Below, in pieces: positions 43,392-53,118 of a stretch of DNA of 64,000 nucleotides. The stretch lies in the NCBI GenBank assembly GCA_028285265.1, contig JANQPX010000020.1, positions 310,001 through 374,000 of the forward strand, given 5' to 3'. Position numbers and translations under genes: made by a program. This stretch comes from Geminicoccaceae bacterium (GTDB taxonomy: Bacteria; Pseudomonadota; Alphaproteobacteria; Geminicoccales; Geminicoccaceae). The first letter of the stretch is position 1. Each line of letters opens with the position of its first letter. The notes beneath the pieces are model-generated. The model did no database searches. It saw only the letters and a program-made list of their open reading frames with translations, and was not told the origin of the DNA.

Positions 43392-43865
43392 TTAAGTCCA
43401 TTCCAGCCAGAGAGCCGCAATTGTAATGGGTAATGCATAGGGAACCGGAGCATTGCGGCTGAAAAGCCCCAGCTTAGGAGCTTCGCAATTCGGCGTCGCC
43501 AGTGCGGGACCACGATCCAGAGCAAGGCGAAGCATCAACAAGATAATGGCGAGTGCGCCACCGCCGATCGCCGTTATGGTCAGAAACCCCGGCGAGTCCC
43601 TTAATCCAAGCCAGAGTCCGATGACGGCCATCAGTTTAGCGTCGCCACCGCCGATCATGCCTAATCCAAAGGCTACAAAACCCAAGGTAAATATCAATGC
43701 AAAGGCGATGATGTGCTCGGGCCAGGCGGCGACACCTGACGCCGCCGCTTTGACCAAGAAGAGCACCATCAAGGCAAGCGGCACCGCGTTCGGAATGCGG
43801 AAGGCTTTGAGATCGGAGACACAAGCCACAAGAAGAAAGCCAGTGAATGTGGCAGAAAACAACAT
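43392..43865 (-). CDS. tadV: Prepilin peptidase (CpaA/TadV)
   Basis: 157 aa, about four to five membrane segments, the short A24 peptidase without a methylase domain. The two catalytic aspartates are visible in SDLKAFRIPN and IGGGDAKLMAVIG. It cleaves the Flp pilin and the TadE-type pseudopilins at G/xxxxE sites at the inner membrane. It is the last gene of the tad locus, 12 nt downstream of the TPR lipoprotein gene. In many loci tadV sits next to flp, so its distal place here is a variation. Confidence 0.9.
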   Translation of the reverse strand: MLFSATFTGFLLVACVSDLKAFRIPNAVPLALMVLFLVKAAASGVAAWPEHIIAFALIFTLGFVAFGLGMIGGGDAKLMAVIGLWLGLRDSPGFLTITAIGGGALAIILLMLRLALDRGPALATPNCEAPKLGLFSRNAPVPYALPITIAALWLEWT

Positions 43866-43877
43866 CTGTCGACTCCC

Positions 43878-44774
43878 TCAACGACCTAGATAGTGATCGT
43901 TCTGCAGCGCCTCAACGAAAGCGAGGTTACGTTTCGCTTCATCAAAGAAGCCTGGATCCGCGGCCATCGCGCTGAGGAACAGTGATTTCGCTCGCTCATG
44001 ATCGCCGCGAAGAAGAGCAGCGTAGCCAACGTTATTCATGATCGCAGCACGATCTTTCGGTGCCGCGCCCGCCAAAGCAGGTCCATATCGTCCTTGTAGC
44101 GCAAGCGCGAGCCGAAGGTTGGTCGCCGCGGCTTCAAGGTTCGGATCAAGGGCGAGGGCTCGGTTCAGCGCCTCCTCGGCATAAGCGGGCTCACCGGAAG
44201 CAAGGAGCGAAAAGCCCAGGTTGTTGTGTAGAAAAGCTGCTTTAGGATTAAGGGTTATCGCCTTCCGGTAGGCTTTTCGTGCTTCAGCGTAAGCTCTCTC
44301 AGCATCATAGAGACGGCCGAGTGCATTCCAGCTTCGCCACAGTCCAGCATCTCGCTGGACGGCATCCTCGAAATAGGGCAAGGCCGCTTCCTGATCCCCT
44401 TGTCTGAGGAGAACAAGTCCCTCCCCTTGAAGCGCCTTGGCACGAAGTCCCCCACCAGCATCGTCATCGATGTGCCCAAATTGGGTGCCTGCCTGCTTCA
44501 GACGCCCCTGTCCGAGATAGGCTTCGCCCAGCCCCAAGTGCGCATTGGCATCATCTGGCTGGTCCTTCAAGATTCGCTGAAAGTAGGTAGCGGCCTCCTT
44601 GTAGCGATCAGATCGGAGGGCAGCCCATCCATGATCCCGATGCAGATCAACCGCCACCGCCGGCACGCTGCTTTCCTTCTTTGTCGCTGGCGGATCGTTC
44701 GATGCGCAGCCAACGAACAGAAAGAGAAGTACCTGACAACTCAAAGCCAAGTATGACCTTTTTTGTCTGGTCAT
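43878..44774 (-). CDS. TPR lipoprotein, TadD-like (first of two)
   Basis: 298 aa from ATG 44774. A lipoprotein signal is seen: basic start MTRQKRSY, a hydrophobic core, and lipobox LFLFVGC. The rest is a tandem of about six to seven TPR repeats (AHLGLGEAYLGQGRLKQAG, SWNALGRLYDAERAYAEARKAYRKAITLNPKAAFLHNNLG and so on). TadD lipoproteins act as pilotins or assembly scaffolds for the Tad secretin. The frame is open to 44858, but the added residues lack a signal. A second TadD-like gene follows upstream on the same strand. Confidence 0.85.
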   Translation of the reverse strand: MTRQKRSYLALSCQVLLFLFVGCASNDPPATKKESSVPAVAVDLHRDHGWAALRSDRYKEAATYFQRILKDQPDDANAHLGLGEAYLGQGRLKQAGTQFGHIDDDAGGGLRAKALQGEGLVLLRQGDQEAALPYFEDAVQRDAGLWRSWNALGRLYDAERAYAEARKAYRKAITLNPKAAFLHNNLGFSLLASGEPAYAEEALNRALALDPNLEAAATNLRLALALQGRYGPALAGAAPKDRAAIMNNVGYAALLRGDHERAKSLFLSAMAADPGFFDEAKRNLAFVEALQNDHYLGR

Positions 44775-44841
44775 TAAGGGAAACTCCGACTTGAGGCGTT
44801 TTGGAGGAACTCGGCTGAGCTGTGCTGGAAGACGCGCATCG

Positions 44842-45534
44842 TCACTTCGTGGCAGCATTGGGTGTGAAGGGATCGGTCACGGTCATGAAATCGATCAGTT
44901 TGGGTTTAGCTGGCGGTGGCGCGACGAACGGCTTCGTCGGGATGGATTTCGGAGCCACCGGCGGCACCCCTTTGGGCAGGCGAATGACGGCCTGAGCCTG
45001 CTGGTCTGGGCTATGCCATGCAGCGGGCCTTAAGGCGGTCGATCGAGACCGCGTTCGCTCGATCATCTCGAGCAGGTGAAGCCATTTCAGATTACCGTCG
45101 ATTTCATCTAGACCATTGCTGTAACGGCGGGCCTCTTCGAGATAACGACGGGCGAGCTTGCTGTCCGCTCGGCGAAGCGCGGCAAAACCAATATTGTTGA
45201 GGGTTGCGGGATCATCAGGCTTGAGCGCGAGTGCGCGCCCAAACATGTCGGCGGCGAGGTCAACTCGCCCGAGCTCCGCATAGGCGATAGCGAGTGCGTT
45301 CAGTCCATGAAGATCTGCGCCATTTTCGCGAAGATGTTTACGAATGGCGCTCACAGCCTCAGCTGCCTTGCCTTGATCAAGCAAGCGCTTGCCCTCGAGC
45401 AAACTCGCAGGTGAGGTGGTTTCGGGTGTCAGGCGAAGCTCGGGCCCAGGACCACACGCACATAATGCGACCAGTAAAGCGAGCATCGCCATCGACAGTG
45501 AGGGTAGCGCCTTGATCCTAAGCAGCATGCACAT
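44842..45534 (-). CDS. TPR lipoprotein, TadD-like (second)
   Basis: 230 aa with lipobox LLVALCAC near residue 27 after a hydrophobic core. Three or so TPR units follow (GKRLLDQGKAAEAVSAIRKH, LNALAIAYAELGRVDLAADMFGRALALKPDDPATLNNIGFAAL), then a proline/lysine-rich tail (KGVPPVAPKSIPTKPFVAPPPAKPKL). The tail could reach across the periplasm or bind peptidoglycan; that is inference. It is 6 nt downstream of tadC. Confidence 0.85.
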   Translation of the reverse strand: MCMLLRIKALPSLSMAMLALLVALCACGPGPELRLTPETTSPASLLEGKRLLDQGKAAEAVSAIRKHLRENGADLHGLNALAIAYAELGRVDLAADMFGRALALKPDDPATLNNIGFAALRRADSKLARRYLEEARRYSNGLDEIDGNLKWLHLLEMIERTRSRSTALRPAAWHSPDQQAQAVIRLPKGVPPVAPKSIPTKPFVAPPPAKPKLIDFMTVTDPFTPNAATK

Positions 45535-45540
45535 TTCCAG

Positions 45541-46551
45541 CTAATCCAAGGGCAGCGCGTCGCCCGAAAACAGCCGCGCAAGGCGAATGATGACGGGCGA
45601 TAGTGCAAGCAAAAAGATCGTCGGTAGGAGAAAGACCACCATGATCACCGACATTTTGACCGGCAGCTGATTGGCCCGCTCCTCGGCCATGAGCATGCGC
45701 TGTTGACGCATGTCGCGCGAATAGACCTGAAGCGTAGCTGTAACGCTTGTGCCAAGCGCAATCGATTGAATGATGGCTTTGGTAAAGATGCTGACTGCAT
45801 CGACCTGTATGCGGTCGGCCAGGTCAGCGAGGACCTGCTCGCGCGCTTTGCCCGCACGGAGTTCAAGCCCAACGATGGCAAATTCTTCGGCAAGCGCGGG
45901 ATGAGCGTGTTTGAGCTCGCCAGAAACCCTGGCTAAGGCCGAGTCAAAGCCCAAACCAGCTTCTATCGCCACTTGCATCATATCAAGGGCATGGGGAAAA
46001 CCATGGCGAATAGCCCGCTGCCGCACCTTGATGCGCCGTCTCAGCCAAAAAGGCGGTCCATAGAAACCGGCAAGCAACATCATGCAGGCTAGTGTCATAC
46101 TGCCCGTAGCATTGAAATCGATAAGCGGGATGTTCCCCCAGGTTTCAGCAGTCGCCGAGATCGTCAGCGTTCCGAGCAACAAAGGGAGTGGCAATAAGAA
46201 GCCCAGGACCGCGCGAAAGCAGTAATAGCTTACCAGTGCATGATCACCGCGAAATCCGGCACGGACGAGTTGTTGTTCAACGCGGTGGCTCTCACCCGAA
46301 TCGGCAGGAATGATGAAGCGAAACAACCCCTTCTGCGGCAACTTACCCTTGCTCTTTCGAAGGGCCGCGGTCGCGGGCATGGTCCGCCTTTCAGGTTCGC
46401 GACTGAGACGTCTAACGACTGGGTCGGCGGGTGCCAGCAAGCTCCGTGCACCGATCACAGTGATCATGACGCCGGTAAACACGGCGATCAGAACCACGAG
46501 CTCAGCGCCCCCGCCGGCAACATTGATGACGTTTTGGAAGATGCTCTGCAT
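45541..46551 (-). CDS. tadC: Tad pilus inner-membrane platform protein TadC
   Basis: 336 aa of the type II secretion F (GspF) fold. Membrane helices are at GGGAELVVLIAVFTGVMITVIGA, the YCFRAVLGFLLPLPLLLGTLT region and the C-terminal VIMVVFLLPTIFLLALSPVI. The conserved cytosolic stretch HALDMMQVAIEAGLGFDSALARVSGEL and RDMRQQRMLMAEERANQLPVKM is characteristic. It pairs with TadB to form the platform on which TadA acts. AGGA precedes the start. 12 nt downstream of tadB. Confidence 0.93.
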   Translation of the reverse strand: MQSIFQNVINVAGGGAELVVLIAVFTGVMITVIGARSLLAPADPVVRRLSREPERRTMPATAALRKSKGKLPQKGLFRFIIPADSGESHRVEQQLVRAGFRGDHALVSYYCFRAVLGFLLPLPLLLGTLTISATAETWGNIPLIDFNATGSMTLACMMLLAGFYGPPFWLRRRIKVRQRAIRHGFPHALDMMQVAIEAGLGFDSALARVSGELKHAHPALAEEFAIVGLELRAGKAREQVLADLADRIQVDAVSIFTKAIIQSIALGTSVTATLQVYSRDMRQQRMLMAEERANQLPVKMSVIMVVFLLPTIFLLALSPVIIRLARLFSGDALPLD

Positions 46552-46562
46552 CGCGATAAGTC

Positions 46563-47522
46563 CTAGAAGTCAAACCGTACTTGCCGGCGAAGCGCGACGG
46601 CATTGATGAGCGTCAAAAGGGCACCTAAACCCAGGAGCGGCGCGAACAGTGGATCACCGGCGACCTCTGCGTAATAGTGAGGCGAGGAAAGATGGAGAAA
46701 TCCTGAAAGGGCAATGGGTACCGATGACACCACAATGGCGGTGATTCGGCCCTCTGCTGACAACGCCTTGATCTTTCGCTCCATGGCGAAGCGATCGCGA
46801 ATGACCCGCCCCAGTGACTCAAGGACGGAAGCAAGATTGCCGCCGGTACTATGCTGAATGGTGATCGCCACAGCGAGATAGTTGAAGTCTTCAAGACCAA
46901 TCCGTCTTGCCATTTCATCAACGGCCGTCGCGAGATCGTCTCCATAGCTGATCGCGTCGGCGACAAGACCAAGCTCGGTTGCAATTGGATCGGGCATCTC
47001 TCGAGCGATAGCATTGAAGGCTGGATTGATCGGGTGGCCAGCACGCAGGCTCTGCACCATGAGATCGATCGCATCAGGGAGTTGCTTTGATAGCTCGTTG
47101 CGCCTGCGAGCCCGACGGACGTGGAGCATAATCAATGGCAAAATGAGGCAAAGCACCGATGCCGTCATCAAGGCTAACGGCAGGGAGATGAGAAACGACA
47201 ACAACATCGTCACAACGGCGGCCGACAGACCCATGAGTGTAATGAGATACTCGGGCTTCGTACTCATACCGGCCTGACGCACCAAAGACGGCCAGTTGCG
47301 TAGGCCGGGGAGTCGTCCAAACCCGTCCGATTCTCGCCGGCGTCTCAGTAGGCGGAGCACAGTTTCTGGATCGGCCCCCGACGAAAGGGCCTGCAAACGT
47401 CGTTTGATGGCCAGCTCGACATCGTTGCTGGTGATTCCAAGTATCTGCGCACCCCCGAGCACAATGATGAGCACACCAAAAAAAACCATTATGTTGACAA
47501 GCAACCACGTCATGTCGTCCAT
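46563..47522 (-). CDS. tadB: Tad pilus inner-membrane platform protein TadB
   Basis: 319 aa, GspF fold. Cytosolic signature: LPDAIDLMVQSLRAGHPINPAFNAIAREM, then ITIQHSTGGNLASVLESLGRVIRDRFAMERKIKALSAEGR. Membrane segments include WLLVNIMVFFGVLIIVLGG at the start and two central helices. GGAGGGAGAG is a strong ribosome-binding site before ATG 47522. Adjacent to tadA and tadC as in all Tad loci. Confidence 0.93.
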   Translation of the reverse strand: MDDMTWLLVNIMVFFGVLIIVLGGAQILGITSNDVELAIKRRLQALSSGADPETVLRLLRRRRESDGFGRLPGLRNWPSLVRQAGMSTKPEYLITLMGLSAAVVTMLLSFLISLPLALMTASVLCLILPLIMLHVRRARRRNELSKQLPDAIDLMVQSLRAGHPINPAFNAIAREMPDPIATELGLVADAISYGDDLATAVDEMARRIGLEDFNYLAVAITIQHSTGGNLASVLESLGRVIRDRFAMERKIKALSAEGRITAIVVSSVPIALSGFLHLSSPHYYAEVAGDPLFAPLLGLGALLTLINAVALRRQVRFDF

Positions 47523-47546
47523 GATTTGACTCTCCCTCCTTACCGC

Positions 47547-48947
47547 TCAGAGCTTTCGCTTTGTGGAAAAGAGGTCACCTGGTAGTTCGACTCCAAATGC
47601 TCGCAAACGATCGGCAAATTTGGGTCGAACGCCGCTTGCCTCGAAATGTCCGATCACCGCGCCATGCTCATCTATGCCTTCGCGCTGGTAGGAGAAAATC
47701 TCCTGCATGGTGACGATGTCCTGCTCCATGCCGGTGATCTCCTGCAGACTGACCATACGGCGCCGACCATCCGCCATCCGTTCAAGCTGGATAACAACAT
47801 CGATCGCTGAGGCGAGCTGTTGGCGCATGGAGTGTAGGGGAAACTGGACACCGGTCATCATGATCATCTGTTCAAGGCGCGAGAGCGCATCGCGTGGGGT
47901 GTTGGCATGAATTGTGGTCATCGAGCCATCATGACCGGTATTCATGGCCTGCAGCATGTCGAGAGCTTCTGCTCCTCTTACCTCACCCACAATAATTCGA
48001 TCAGGACGCATACGAAGTGCATTTCTCAGCAGCTCTCTTTGTGTAACTGATCCTTTTCCTTCAATATTTGGCGGCCTAGTCTCCATGCGAACAACATGAA
48101 ATTGTTGCAACTGAAGCTCCGCCGCATCTTCAATCGTAATAATACGCTCTCTCTGTCCAATAAAACTTGAGACAGCGTTAAGCATTGTTGTCTTGCCGCT
48201 ACCCGTTCCGCCTGAGATAATGAGGTTAAGCCTCGCGCGGGTAATACCCTGAAGAACATGGGCGACTTGCGGTGTCAGGGCATCTTTCTCAATAAGCTTT
48301 TCAATGGTCATCGGCGCTTGGCCAAATTTTCTGATCGAGAGCAAAGGACCATCAAGCGCGCATGGCGGCACAATCGCATTGACTCGACTACCATCGGGCA
48401 GGCGCGCATCGACCCATGGCTGGCTTTCATCAACACGACGGCCGACCGCCGAGACAATTTTGTCAATGATCCGTAGCAGGTGACGCTCGTCTTTGAAGCG
48501 GACGGACGTCATTTCCAGGCGCCCTTGCCGCTCGACATAGACATGATTATGCGTGTTCACGAGGATGTCGCCGATTGTCGGGTCCTTCAGTAATGGCTCC
48601 AGCGGCCCAAGACCCAGAACCTCGTTCAGGATCTCCTCAACAATCTGCTGAAACTCCTTCGCGTTGAGCGCAACACCCTCTTTCGCCAGGAGCTGATTGA
48701 TGATCGTTGAGACCTCACGCCTCAAATCCGACGGTGCGACTTTCTCAATCGCCGACAGATTCAGCATGTCGAGCAGACGTTCATGCAGGCGTGTTTTCAA
48801 ATCGATCCAGAAGGTGCCACGCGGGTCATGATCGCTGAATTCAACGTCTTTATCGACTTGGCCGCCAAGCTCGATCGTCGGTGGAGGCACTCGACCACGG
48901 TCTTTCGTCTCGGTATCGCTATGAATCTGGCTGAATTGGCGAAACAT
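47547..48947 (-). CDS. tadA: Tad pilus assembly ATPase TadA/CpaF
   Basis: 466 aa from ATG 48947, which follows a GGGAAG-type ribosome-binding site; the frame opens further upstream but into the tadZ end. Secretion-ATPase motifs: Walker [13 protein letters not shown], the Asp box [11 protein letters not shown], Walker [17 protein letters not shown] and the His box [10 protein letters not shown]. The N-terminal domain shows [19 protein letters not shown]. It powers both extension and retraction of Flp pili as a hexamer. 18 nt downstream of tadZ. Confidence 0.95.
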   Translation of the reverse strand: MFRQFSQIHSDTETKDRGRVPPPTIELGGQVDKDVEFSDHDPRGTFWIDLKTRLHERLLDMLNLSAIEKVAPSDLRREVSTIINQLLAKEGVALNAKEFQQIVEEILNEVLGLGPLEPLLKDPTIGDILVNTHNHVYVERQGRLEMTSVRFKDERHLLRIIDKIVSAVGRRVDESQPWVDARLPDGSRVNAIVPPCALDGPLLSIRKFGQAPMTIEKLIEKDALTPQVAHVLQGITRARLNLIISGGTGSGKTTMLNAVSSFIGQRERIITIEDAAELQLQQFHVVRMETRPPNIEGKGSVTQRELLRNALRMRPDRIIVGEVRGAEALDMLQAMNTGHDGSMTTIHANTPRDALSRLEQMIMMTGVQFPLHSMRQQLASAIDVVIQLERMADGRRRMVSLQEITGMEQDIVTMQEIFSYQREGIDEHGAVIGHFEASGVRPKFADRLRAFGVELPGDLFSTKRKL

Positions 48948-48964
48948 CTTCGCTTCCCTTCCCT

Positions 48965-50221
48965 TCAGGCAAGATGCACTGGCTTGATCACACCAGCAGC
49001 GAGCTCTCGACGGCAGGAGAGCGCCATGTCGCGAATGGTCCGGCAAATCTTTGACCGACGCCGGACTTCTGAGAGGGCAACACCGCGATTAACTGCTTCA
49101 ACGACCGTCCGCTCGTCATCTGCGAGATAGTGGTCGATGGTGTTGTCCAGCGCCTTGCTGCATTGGCGGATGCGGACATGTTCGTTAAAACGTCTGATGT
49201 ACCGGTTGAGCACGATCGAGACTGGAAGACTGTAAAGGCCCTCTTCCTTCAAGATATCGATCAGCCGACGCGTCTGCCGAATAGCTGGAACATTGAGCTG
49301 AGTGACCAGGTAGAGTTTATCTGTCATGTCCAGCACCATTTCGTGCCAGGAGGCGAGCGCTAGAGGTAGATCGATGACGACATAGTCAAACTCTTGCTGT
49401 GCCAGATCGATGATGCGCCCCACAGTTTCGGTGCGAAGCGCATCTAACGGCATCGCTTCGACGGGTGCTTGCAAAACCTCGAGACCGCTTTTGTGCTCGG
49501 TCATCGCATTGAGGAGGAGTGAGGTATCCAGCCGGGTGGGCTTTTGTACAATCTCAACCAAATCGGAACGCGGTTCGAGATCGAGATGAAGGGCAACATC
49601 CCCAAATTGCAGGTCAAAATCGAGAAGACCGACTCTTTTGGGCTCTTCCTTTCCTATCGGCTCGATCAAACTGAGCGCCAAATTGACGGCCAGAGTCGTT
49701 GCCCCCATGCCGCCCTTTGCTCGGCCCACCGTAATCACCTGACCGCCACTCGGACCACCGCCGCGGTTTTGTCGGACCTTACGCTTGGCGACATCAATCG
49801 CATCAAGCAAGCTTTGCTGGTCAAACGGTTGCGGGACGAAATCGTCGATACCATAGCGTACCAATTCGCGTACGCCTTGGGCGGTAATGGCCCCTGATGT
49901 CGCGATCACTGAAAGGCTGCCCTGGCGTTCGGCAATGATCTGCCGAAGCGGTACCAATTCGCTTGGATCCTCAATATCTAGATCGACCAAGAACATGTTT
50001 GCCCGCCTTAGACGATCAGCAAACTCCGGGCCTACCGACTTCAGGCTACCGACCTCAGTCTCGAGCGAAATGTCGCTCCGCTCCATCAAGAGCCCAGAGA
50101 GCGCATTCTTGGTCTCATTAGTCCGCGCCAGCGCCAGCATGGTGGTCACGATCGTCGCCAAGGTCAGCTCCCCCCTTTTTGTTTTTGATGGTTGATCGAC
50201 ATCACCCTGGTCCACCTTCAC
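48965..50221 (-). CDS. tadZ: Tad pilus localisation protein TadZ/CpaE
   Basis: 418 aa. The N-terminal third is an atypical receiver-like domain ([23 protein letters not shown], ending [22 protein letters not shown]) without a clear phosphorylation pattern. The rest is a MinD/ParA-like ATPase with a deviant P-loop KGGMGATT that lacks the second P-loop lysine, then [17 protein letters not shown] and [20 protein letters not shown]. TadZ positions the pilus machine at a pole. It starts at GTG 50221 inside the end of the upstream TadE gene (20-nt overlap), so the two are coupled. Confidence 0.9.
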   Translation of the reverse strand: MKVDQGDVDQPSKTKRGELTLATIVTTMLALARTNETKNALSGLLMERSDISLETEVGSLKSVGPEFADRLRRANMFLVDLDIEDPSELVPLRQIIAERQGSLSVIATSGAITAQGVRELVRYGIDDFVPQPFDQQSLLDAIDVAKRKVRQNRGGGPSGGQVITVGRAKGGMGATTLAVNLALSLIEPIGKEEPKRVGLLDFDLQFGDVALHLDLEPRSDLVEIVQKPTRLDTSLLLNAMTEHKSGLEVLQAPVEAMPLDALRTETVGRIIDLAQQEFDYVVIDLPLALASWHEMVLDMTDKLYLVTQLNVPAIRQTRRLIDILKEEGLYSLPVSIVLNRYIRRFNEHVRIRQCSKALDNTIDHYLADDERTVVEAVNRGVALSEVRRRSKICRTIRDMALSCRRELAAGVIKPVHLA

Positions 50222-50819
50222 TTAGGTCTTCCGCAGGGAGCGTCGCGCGCATGGGCGGCAAGATCAAATCACCGAATCCTGACCCGCCATAGAAGGTCTG
50301 AAGCAATGGCCCGAGCGGTGTGAAATACGGGACAGCAACGTCTCCAGTCAGCTCGACGGACACCAAAGGGACATAGGGCCCCCCCAAAAATCCGAGATTG
50401 GCAAAGCTATAGGTGAAGCTGATGTTTTCGGGTTCTATGCCCGCCGGCAGTAGGCCGCTGACGGCGTCAAAAATGTCGCCAAAGCTATCGCCAGTCGCGG
50501 ATGCGCCGGTGCAGGTGATCACTCCAGGATTTTCGCATAGGTCGAAAAACGATGCCGTACAACTCGTGCCAAAGGGAGAGGTTTTCGGAATGCCCGGTGT
50601 CCGGTCGTTGAAGATCGGAACGCCTGGGCAAATCGGTGGACGAACAACCGCGAACCTTGCGACAAGGTCCGTTGCCTTCTCTGCAAGGATCCAGCGAAGG
50701 TAGATCTGACCGAAGTCAATAACGGCCATGAGCATGACCAGAAAGAGTGGCAAAACCAGTGCAAACTCGACCAGCACACCACCGTCGTCGTTTTGTCGAA
50801 TATCAGCGCGCTGTGCCAT
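50202..50819 (-). CDS. tadE: TadE-type pseudopilin
   Basis: 205 aa. A prepilin-like N-terminus is visible: basic leader, a glycine, then VLVEFALVLPLFLVMLMAVIDFGQ, with Glu at +4 to +5 as expected for cleavage by the prepilin peptidase. A long periplasmic part follows with cysteines in PPICPGVP, TSCTASFFDLCENPGVITC. It is a minor pilin needed for Flp assembly. 3 nt downstream of the next TadE-like gene. Confidence 0.88.
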   Translation of the reverse strand: MAQRADIRQNDDGGVLVEFALVLPLFLVMLMAVIDFGQIYLRWILAEKATDLVARFAVVRPPICPGVPIFNDRTPGIPKTSPFGTSCTASFFDLCENPGVITCTGASATGDSFGDIFDAVSGLLPAGIEPENISFTYSFANLGFLGGPYVPLVSVELTGDVAVPYFTPLGPLLQTFYGGSGFGDLILPPMRATLPAEDLSEGGPG

Positions 50820-50822
50820 CGC

Positions 50823-51320
50823 TCACTCCCCGAGCCAACGCGTCTGATCGGCGACACTGAAGCTGACGGTATCACCGATATCAGGATCAAACAGCTTGAA
50901 CACCGGTGCAAACGGCAAGGGCAGGTCCACGTCAGCGATCGCCTGAACGATCACGGTGCAGGGGTCGGAGCGCAGCACGATCGGTATGGGGACATCAATG
51001 CTGTCGGATGTCCAGTTCGGCACCAGAGGTACACCGCCATTCAGTGAGCCGGTCGTTCCAAGGGTCTTTGCCGAATTGGTGACGTCTGTCAGCACATTCC
51101 CATTCAGATTGCAGGCATCATCGAAAAGAAGTGGGGTTCTGCTGATGTAACGCGTCGTGTCTCTTACCGCCTTGAGAGAGATTTGATGGCGCCAGAACAA
51201 GTTTCCGCCCTCAATGATCAGCGCGACCATGACCATGAAGGGAAGGATGAGCACCGCCATCTCGGCGAGCGGCCCACCGCGTTCGTCGTCGAACAGGGAT
51301 GTCATCAATGATCCGATCAT
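50823..51320 (-). CDS. TadE/TadF-type pseudopilin
   Basis: 165 aa. The leader MIGSLMTSLFDDERGG precedes PLAEMAVLILPFMVMVALIIEGGNLFW, a TadE-like hydrophobic helix with Glu near +4. The periplasmic part has two cysteines (DDACN, SDPCT). Position between tadG and tadE corresponds to tadF in the Aggregatibacter locus, which is why that alternative is given. An internal Met at residue 6 could be the real start. Confidence 0.85.
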   Translation of the reverse strand: MIGSLMTSLFDDERGGPLAEMAVLILPFMVMVALIIEGGNLFWRHQISLKAVRDTTRYISRTPLLFDDACNLNGNVLTDVTNSAKTLGTTGSLNGGVPLVPNWTSDSIDVPIPIVLRSDPCTVIVQAIADVDLPLPFAPVFKLFDPDIGDTVSFSVADQTRWLGE

Positions 51321-51323
51321 CGG

Positions 51324-52850
51324 CTAGCGCACGAGATGCACGACATCGCGGATGTCGCCGTTGCCTAGACCTTCAGACTGCGGTGTGAGCGACTGAACTT
51401 CTTCTGCCCAAAGCCCAACCACATTATTGCCGTTGGTGAGCTCTGCAGGTTCGGTCATGAAGAGTTGAACGAAGTCCAGCACCGGCACGCCTTCGACCAA
51501 TCCTCGAATGGGTAGCCCCTGGCTCTGGCTGCAGTCGATGACCGCGGCGTTCAACAAACGCCGCTCTGCCGATTCGGAAGTGGGCTGGCCTCCACCGAAG
51601 TGACAGGTGGGTGCGCCGGTCTCGACGCTTGTCAGTTTTTGCAGAGCCCGTCCCGCCGCCGGCGCCTGATCAACCTCAACCTGATAGAGCTCAAAACGCG
51701 TTGCGGCTTGGGGGCGCGGTGTGCCGTGATTCACCGCCCAATAGTCGTCCAGTTCGCTAGCGGTAATACCAACGCCGAGATTGGAACCAGTATCGCTACA
51801 GATACCACTGGGCTCGAAGCAGGCGTCACGTGGAAGCGCTACCGAGCGCTCATCGTCGGCAAGTTCGCCAAGATTCGTGACATTGCCGTCTCCGAGCCCA
51901 CCGATACAGGCGCCACCACCGGGGTCGGCGATAGCCTTGGTCACACTCGGTGCCGGCGCGAACCGAGCATCATTCTGGGCGCCAGCGAGCTGCGAGAGAT
52001 AGATATCAAAACGGGTGTTGAGGCCGCCCGCCACTTGGCTTGCACTGACGGTGTTGACGATCGTGACACCTGTCGGATCATAGCAGCGGGTCACATTCTG
52101 GGTGATTCCGGTGATGCAACCCACGACAGCTCCGCCAGCCGTGCCCGGATTGCCGCAAGTGCTGCCAGGCTCGAAGTTGTTGGCGAGCAGACCAAAGCTA
52201 CCGGGCTGCCAACGCGCATCCATTTTCAAATGGATCATACGACCTGGCACAGGCTGATAGGCGGCTCCATCTGGCGCACAGTAAGTTAGGGGCGTGATCG
52301 AGCACGCGAAGCGCTTTCGGCCGGCGATCGCGCGCGCCGTTACGACACCATCAGCGATCTCCGTACTGAAAAGGGTATTGATTACGCCAGCAAAGACATT
52401 GGTTACCGTTCTCGGCGTGAGCTCGATCTCGATATAGAGTGCTTCGCGATCGCTGTTGGTCACATCGACCAAATCTTCGGCATCGTCATCCGGAACGCTC
52501 GCATAGAATGTGATGGCGACGTCCCCACCATCCAGGACATTATCTCCGACAGTGAATGTCTGGACGTCGTTGAAGTTGCCGCCATCGACGATTGCCTCTG
52601 CCTCAGCAATTGCCCCCGGCTCGCCATCGAGTTCACCTGCTGCAGCAAGAGCGAGGTGGTCAGCAAAGGATTGAAGCTCCGTCGCCGCATTGACGGTGCG
52701 CCCGATATCCCAAATCAGAGCGAGAAAGCCGAAGATCAGCCCAAGGGACACGGCAAAGAGCACCAAAATGGCGCCTCGCTCGTCAGTCTTGAGCGATCCG
52801 ACCTTTACAACCATCATCTTCACGAGGCGCCTCATGACCCGATCACTCAT
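51324..52850 (-). CDS. tadG: TadG-like pilus assembly protein
   Basis: About 508 aa from ATG 52850, which overlaps the stop of the CpaD-like gene (ATGAGTGA). A TadE-like N-terminal helix is seen in GAILVLFAVSLGLIFGFLALIWDIGR followed by TVNAATELQSFADHLALAAAGELDG, the standard opening of TadG/DUF2134 proteins. The large periplasmic region contains about ten cysteines (FACSITPLTYC, CVTRCY-like pairs, ACIGG, CFEPSGIC) that may form disulfides. No complete von Willebrand MIDAS motif was recognised, unlike some TadG proteins. The ORF opens upstream to 52967, but that part lies within the previous gene. Confidence 0.82.
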   Translation of the reverse strand: MSDRVMRRLVKMMVVKVGSLKTDERGAILVLFAVSLGLIFGFLALIWDIGRTVNAATELQSFADHLALAAAGELDGEPGAIAEAEAIVDGGNFNDVQTFTVGDNVLDGGDVAITFYASVPDDDAEDLVDVTNSDREALYIEIELTPRTVTNVFAGVINTLFSTEIADGVVTARAIAGRKRFACSITPLTYCAPDGAAYQPVPGRMIHLKMDARWQPGSFGLLANNFEPGSTCGNPGTAGGAVVGCITGITQNVTRCYDPTGVTIVNTVSASQVAGGLNTRFDIYLSQLAGAQNDARFAPAPSVTKAIADPGGGACIGGLGDGNVTNLGELADDERSVALPRDACFEPSGICSDTGSNLGVGITASELDDYWAVNHGTPRPQAATRFELYQVEVDQAPAAGRALQKLTSVETGAPTCHFGGGQPTSESAERRLLNAAVIDCSQSQGLPIRGLVEGVPVLDFVQLFMTEPAELTNGNNVVGLWAEEVQSLTPQSEGLGNGDIRDVVHLVR

Positions 52851-53118
52851 CTCGCGTATAGACTTTGGCTGGCTTCTCGACCCGATCAGTCTGATAGCGG
52901 CCGACAGCAACAGCACGACGCTCACCTGGCGCTGGACCCAGTGACCTGACCTCGCCCTCGTCAGCAATGATCTGCGCCGTCATGTTGCTCTTGACCGCCA
53001 GGCCGAAGTCATTGGGTAGCGTGGAGTGCCCACCGATCGGTGGTGCTTCAGCACAAGCCGTGAAGGAAACGGCAACAAGAAGATAGAACAGTCGACAGGT
53101 CATTTGCGGCTCCGTCAT
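52843..53118 (-). CDS. Short CpaD-like lipoprotein in the tad locus
   Basis: 91 aa. Lipobox-type signal FYLLVAVSFTAC at about residues 11-22. The segment DFGLAVKSNMTAQIIADEG resembles the C-terminal conserved part of CpaD (FGxAxxxNxAAMI), but the remainder of CpaD, normally over 200 residues, is missing. It sits exactly where cpaD/rcpB lies, between the secretin and TadG, and overlaps both neighbours by 4-8 nt, so it is under translational coupling and is not a degraded frame. It may be a minimal secretin-associated lipoprotein. Confidence 0.72.
   Translation of the reverse strand: MTEPQMTCRLFYLLVAVSFTACAEAPPIGGHSTLPNDFGLAVKSNMTAQIIADEGEVRSLGPAPGERRAVAVGRYQTDRVEKPAKVYTRDE

Noticed and set aside
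48965-50221. Idea that TadZ is an inactive ATPase because its P-loop lacks the second lysine
   Set aside because: Atypical P-loops are common in TadZ/CpaE proteins, so this is likely family-normal rather than novel.
51600-52289. 229-aa plus-strand open frame inside tadG
   Set aside because: Antisense to a gene with TadG motifs; arises from high-GC codon use.
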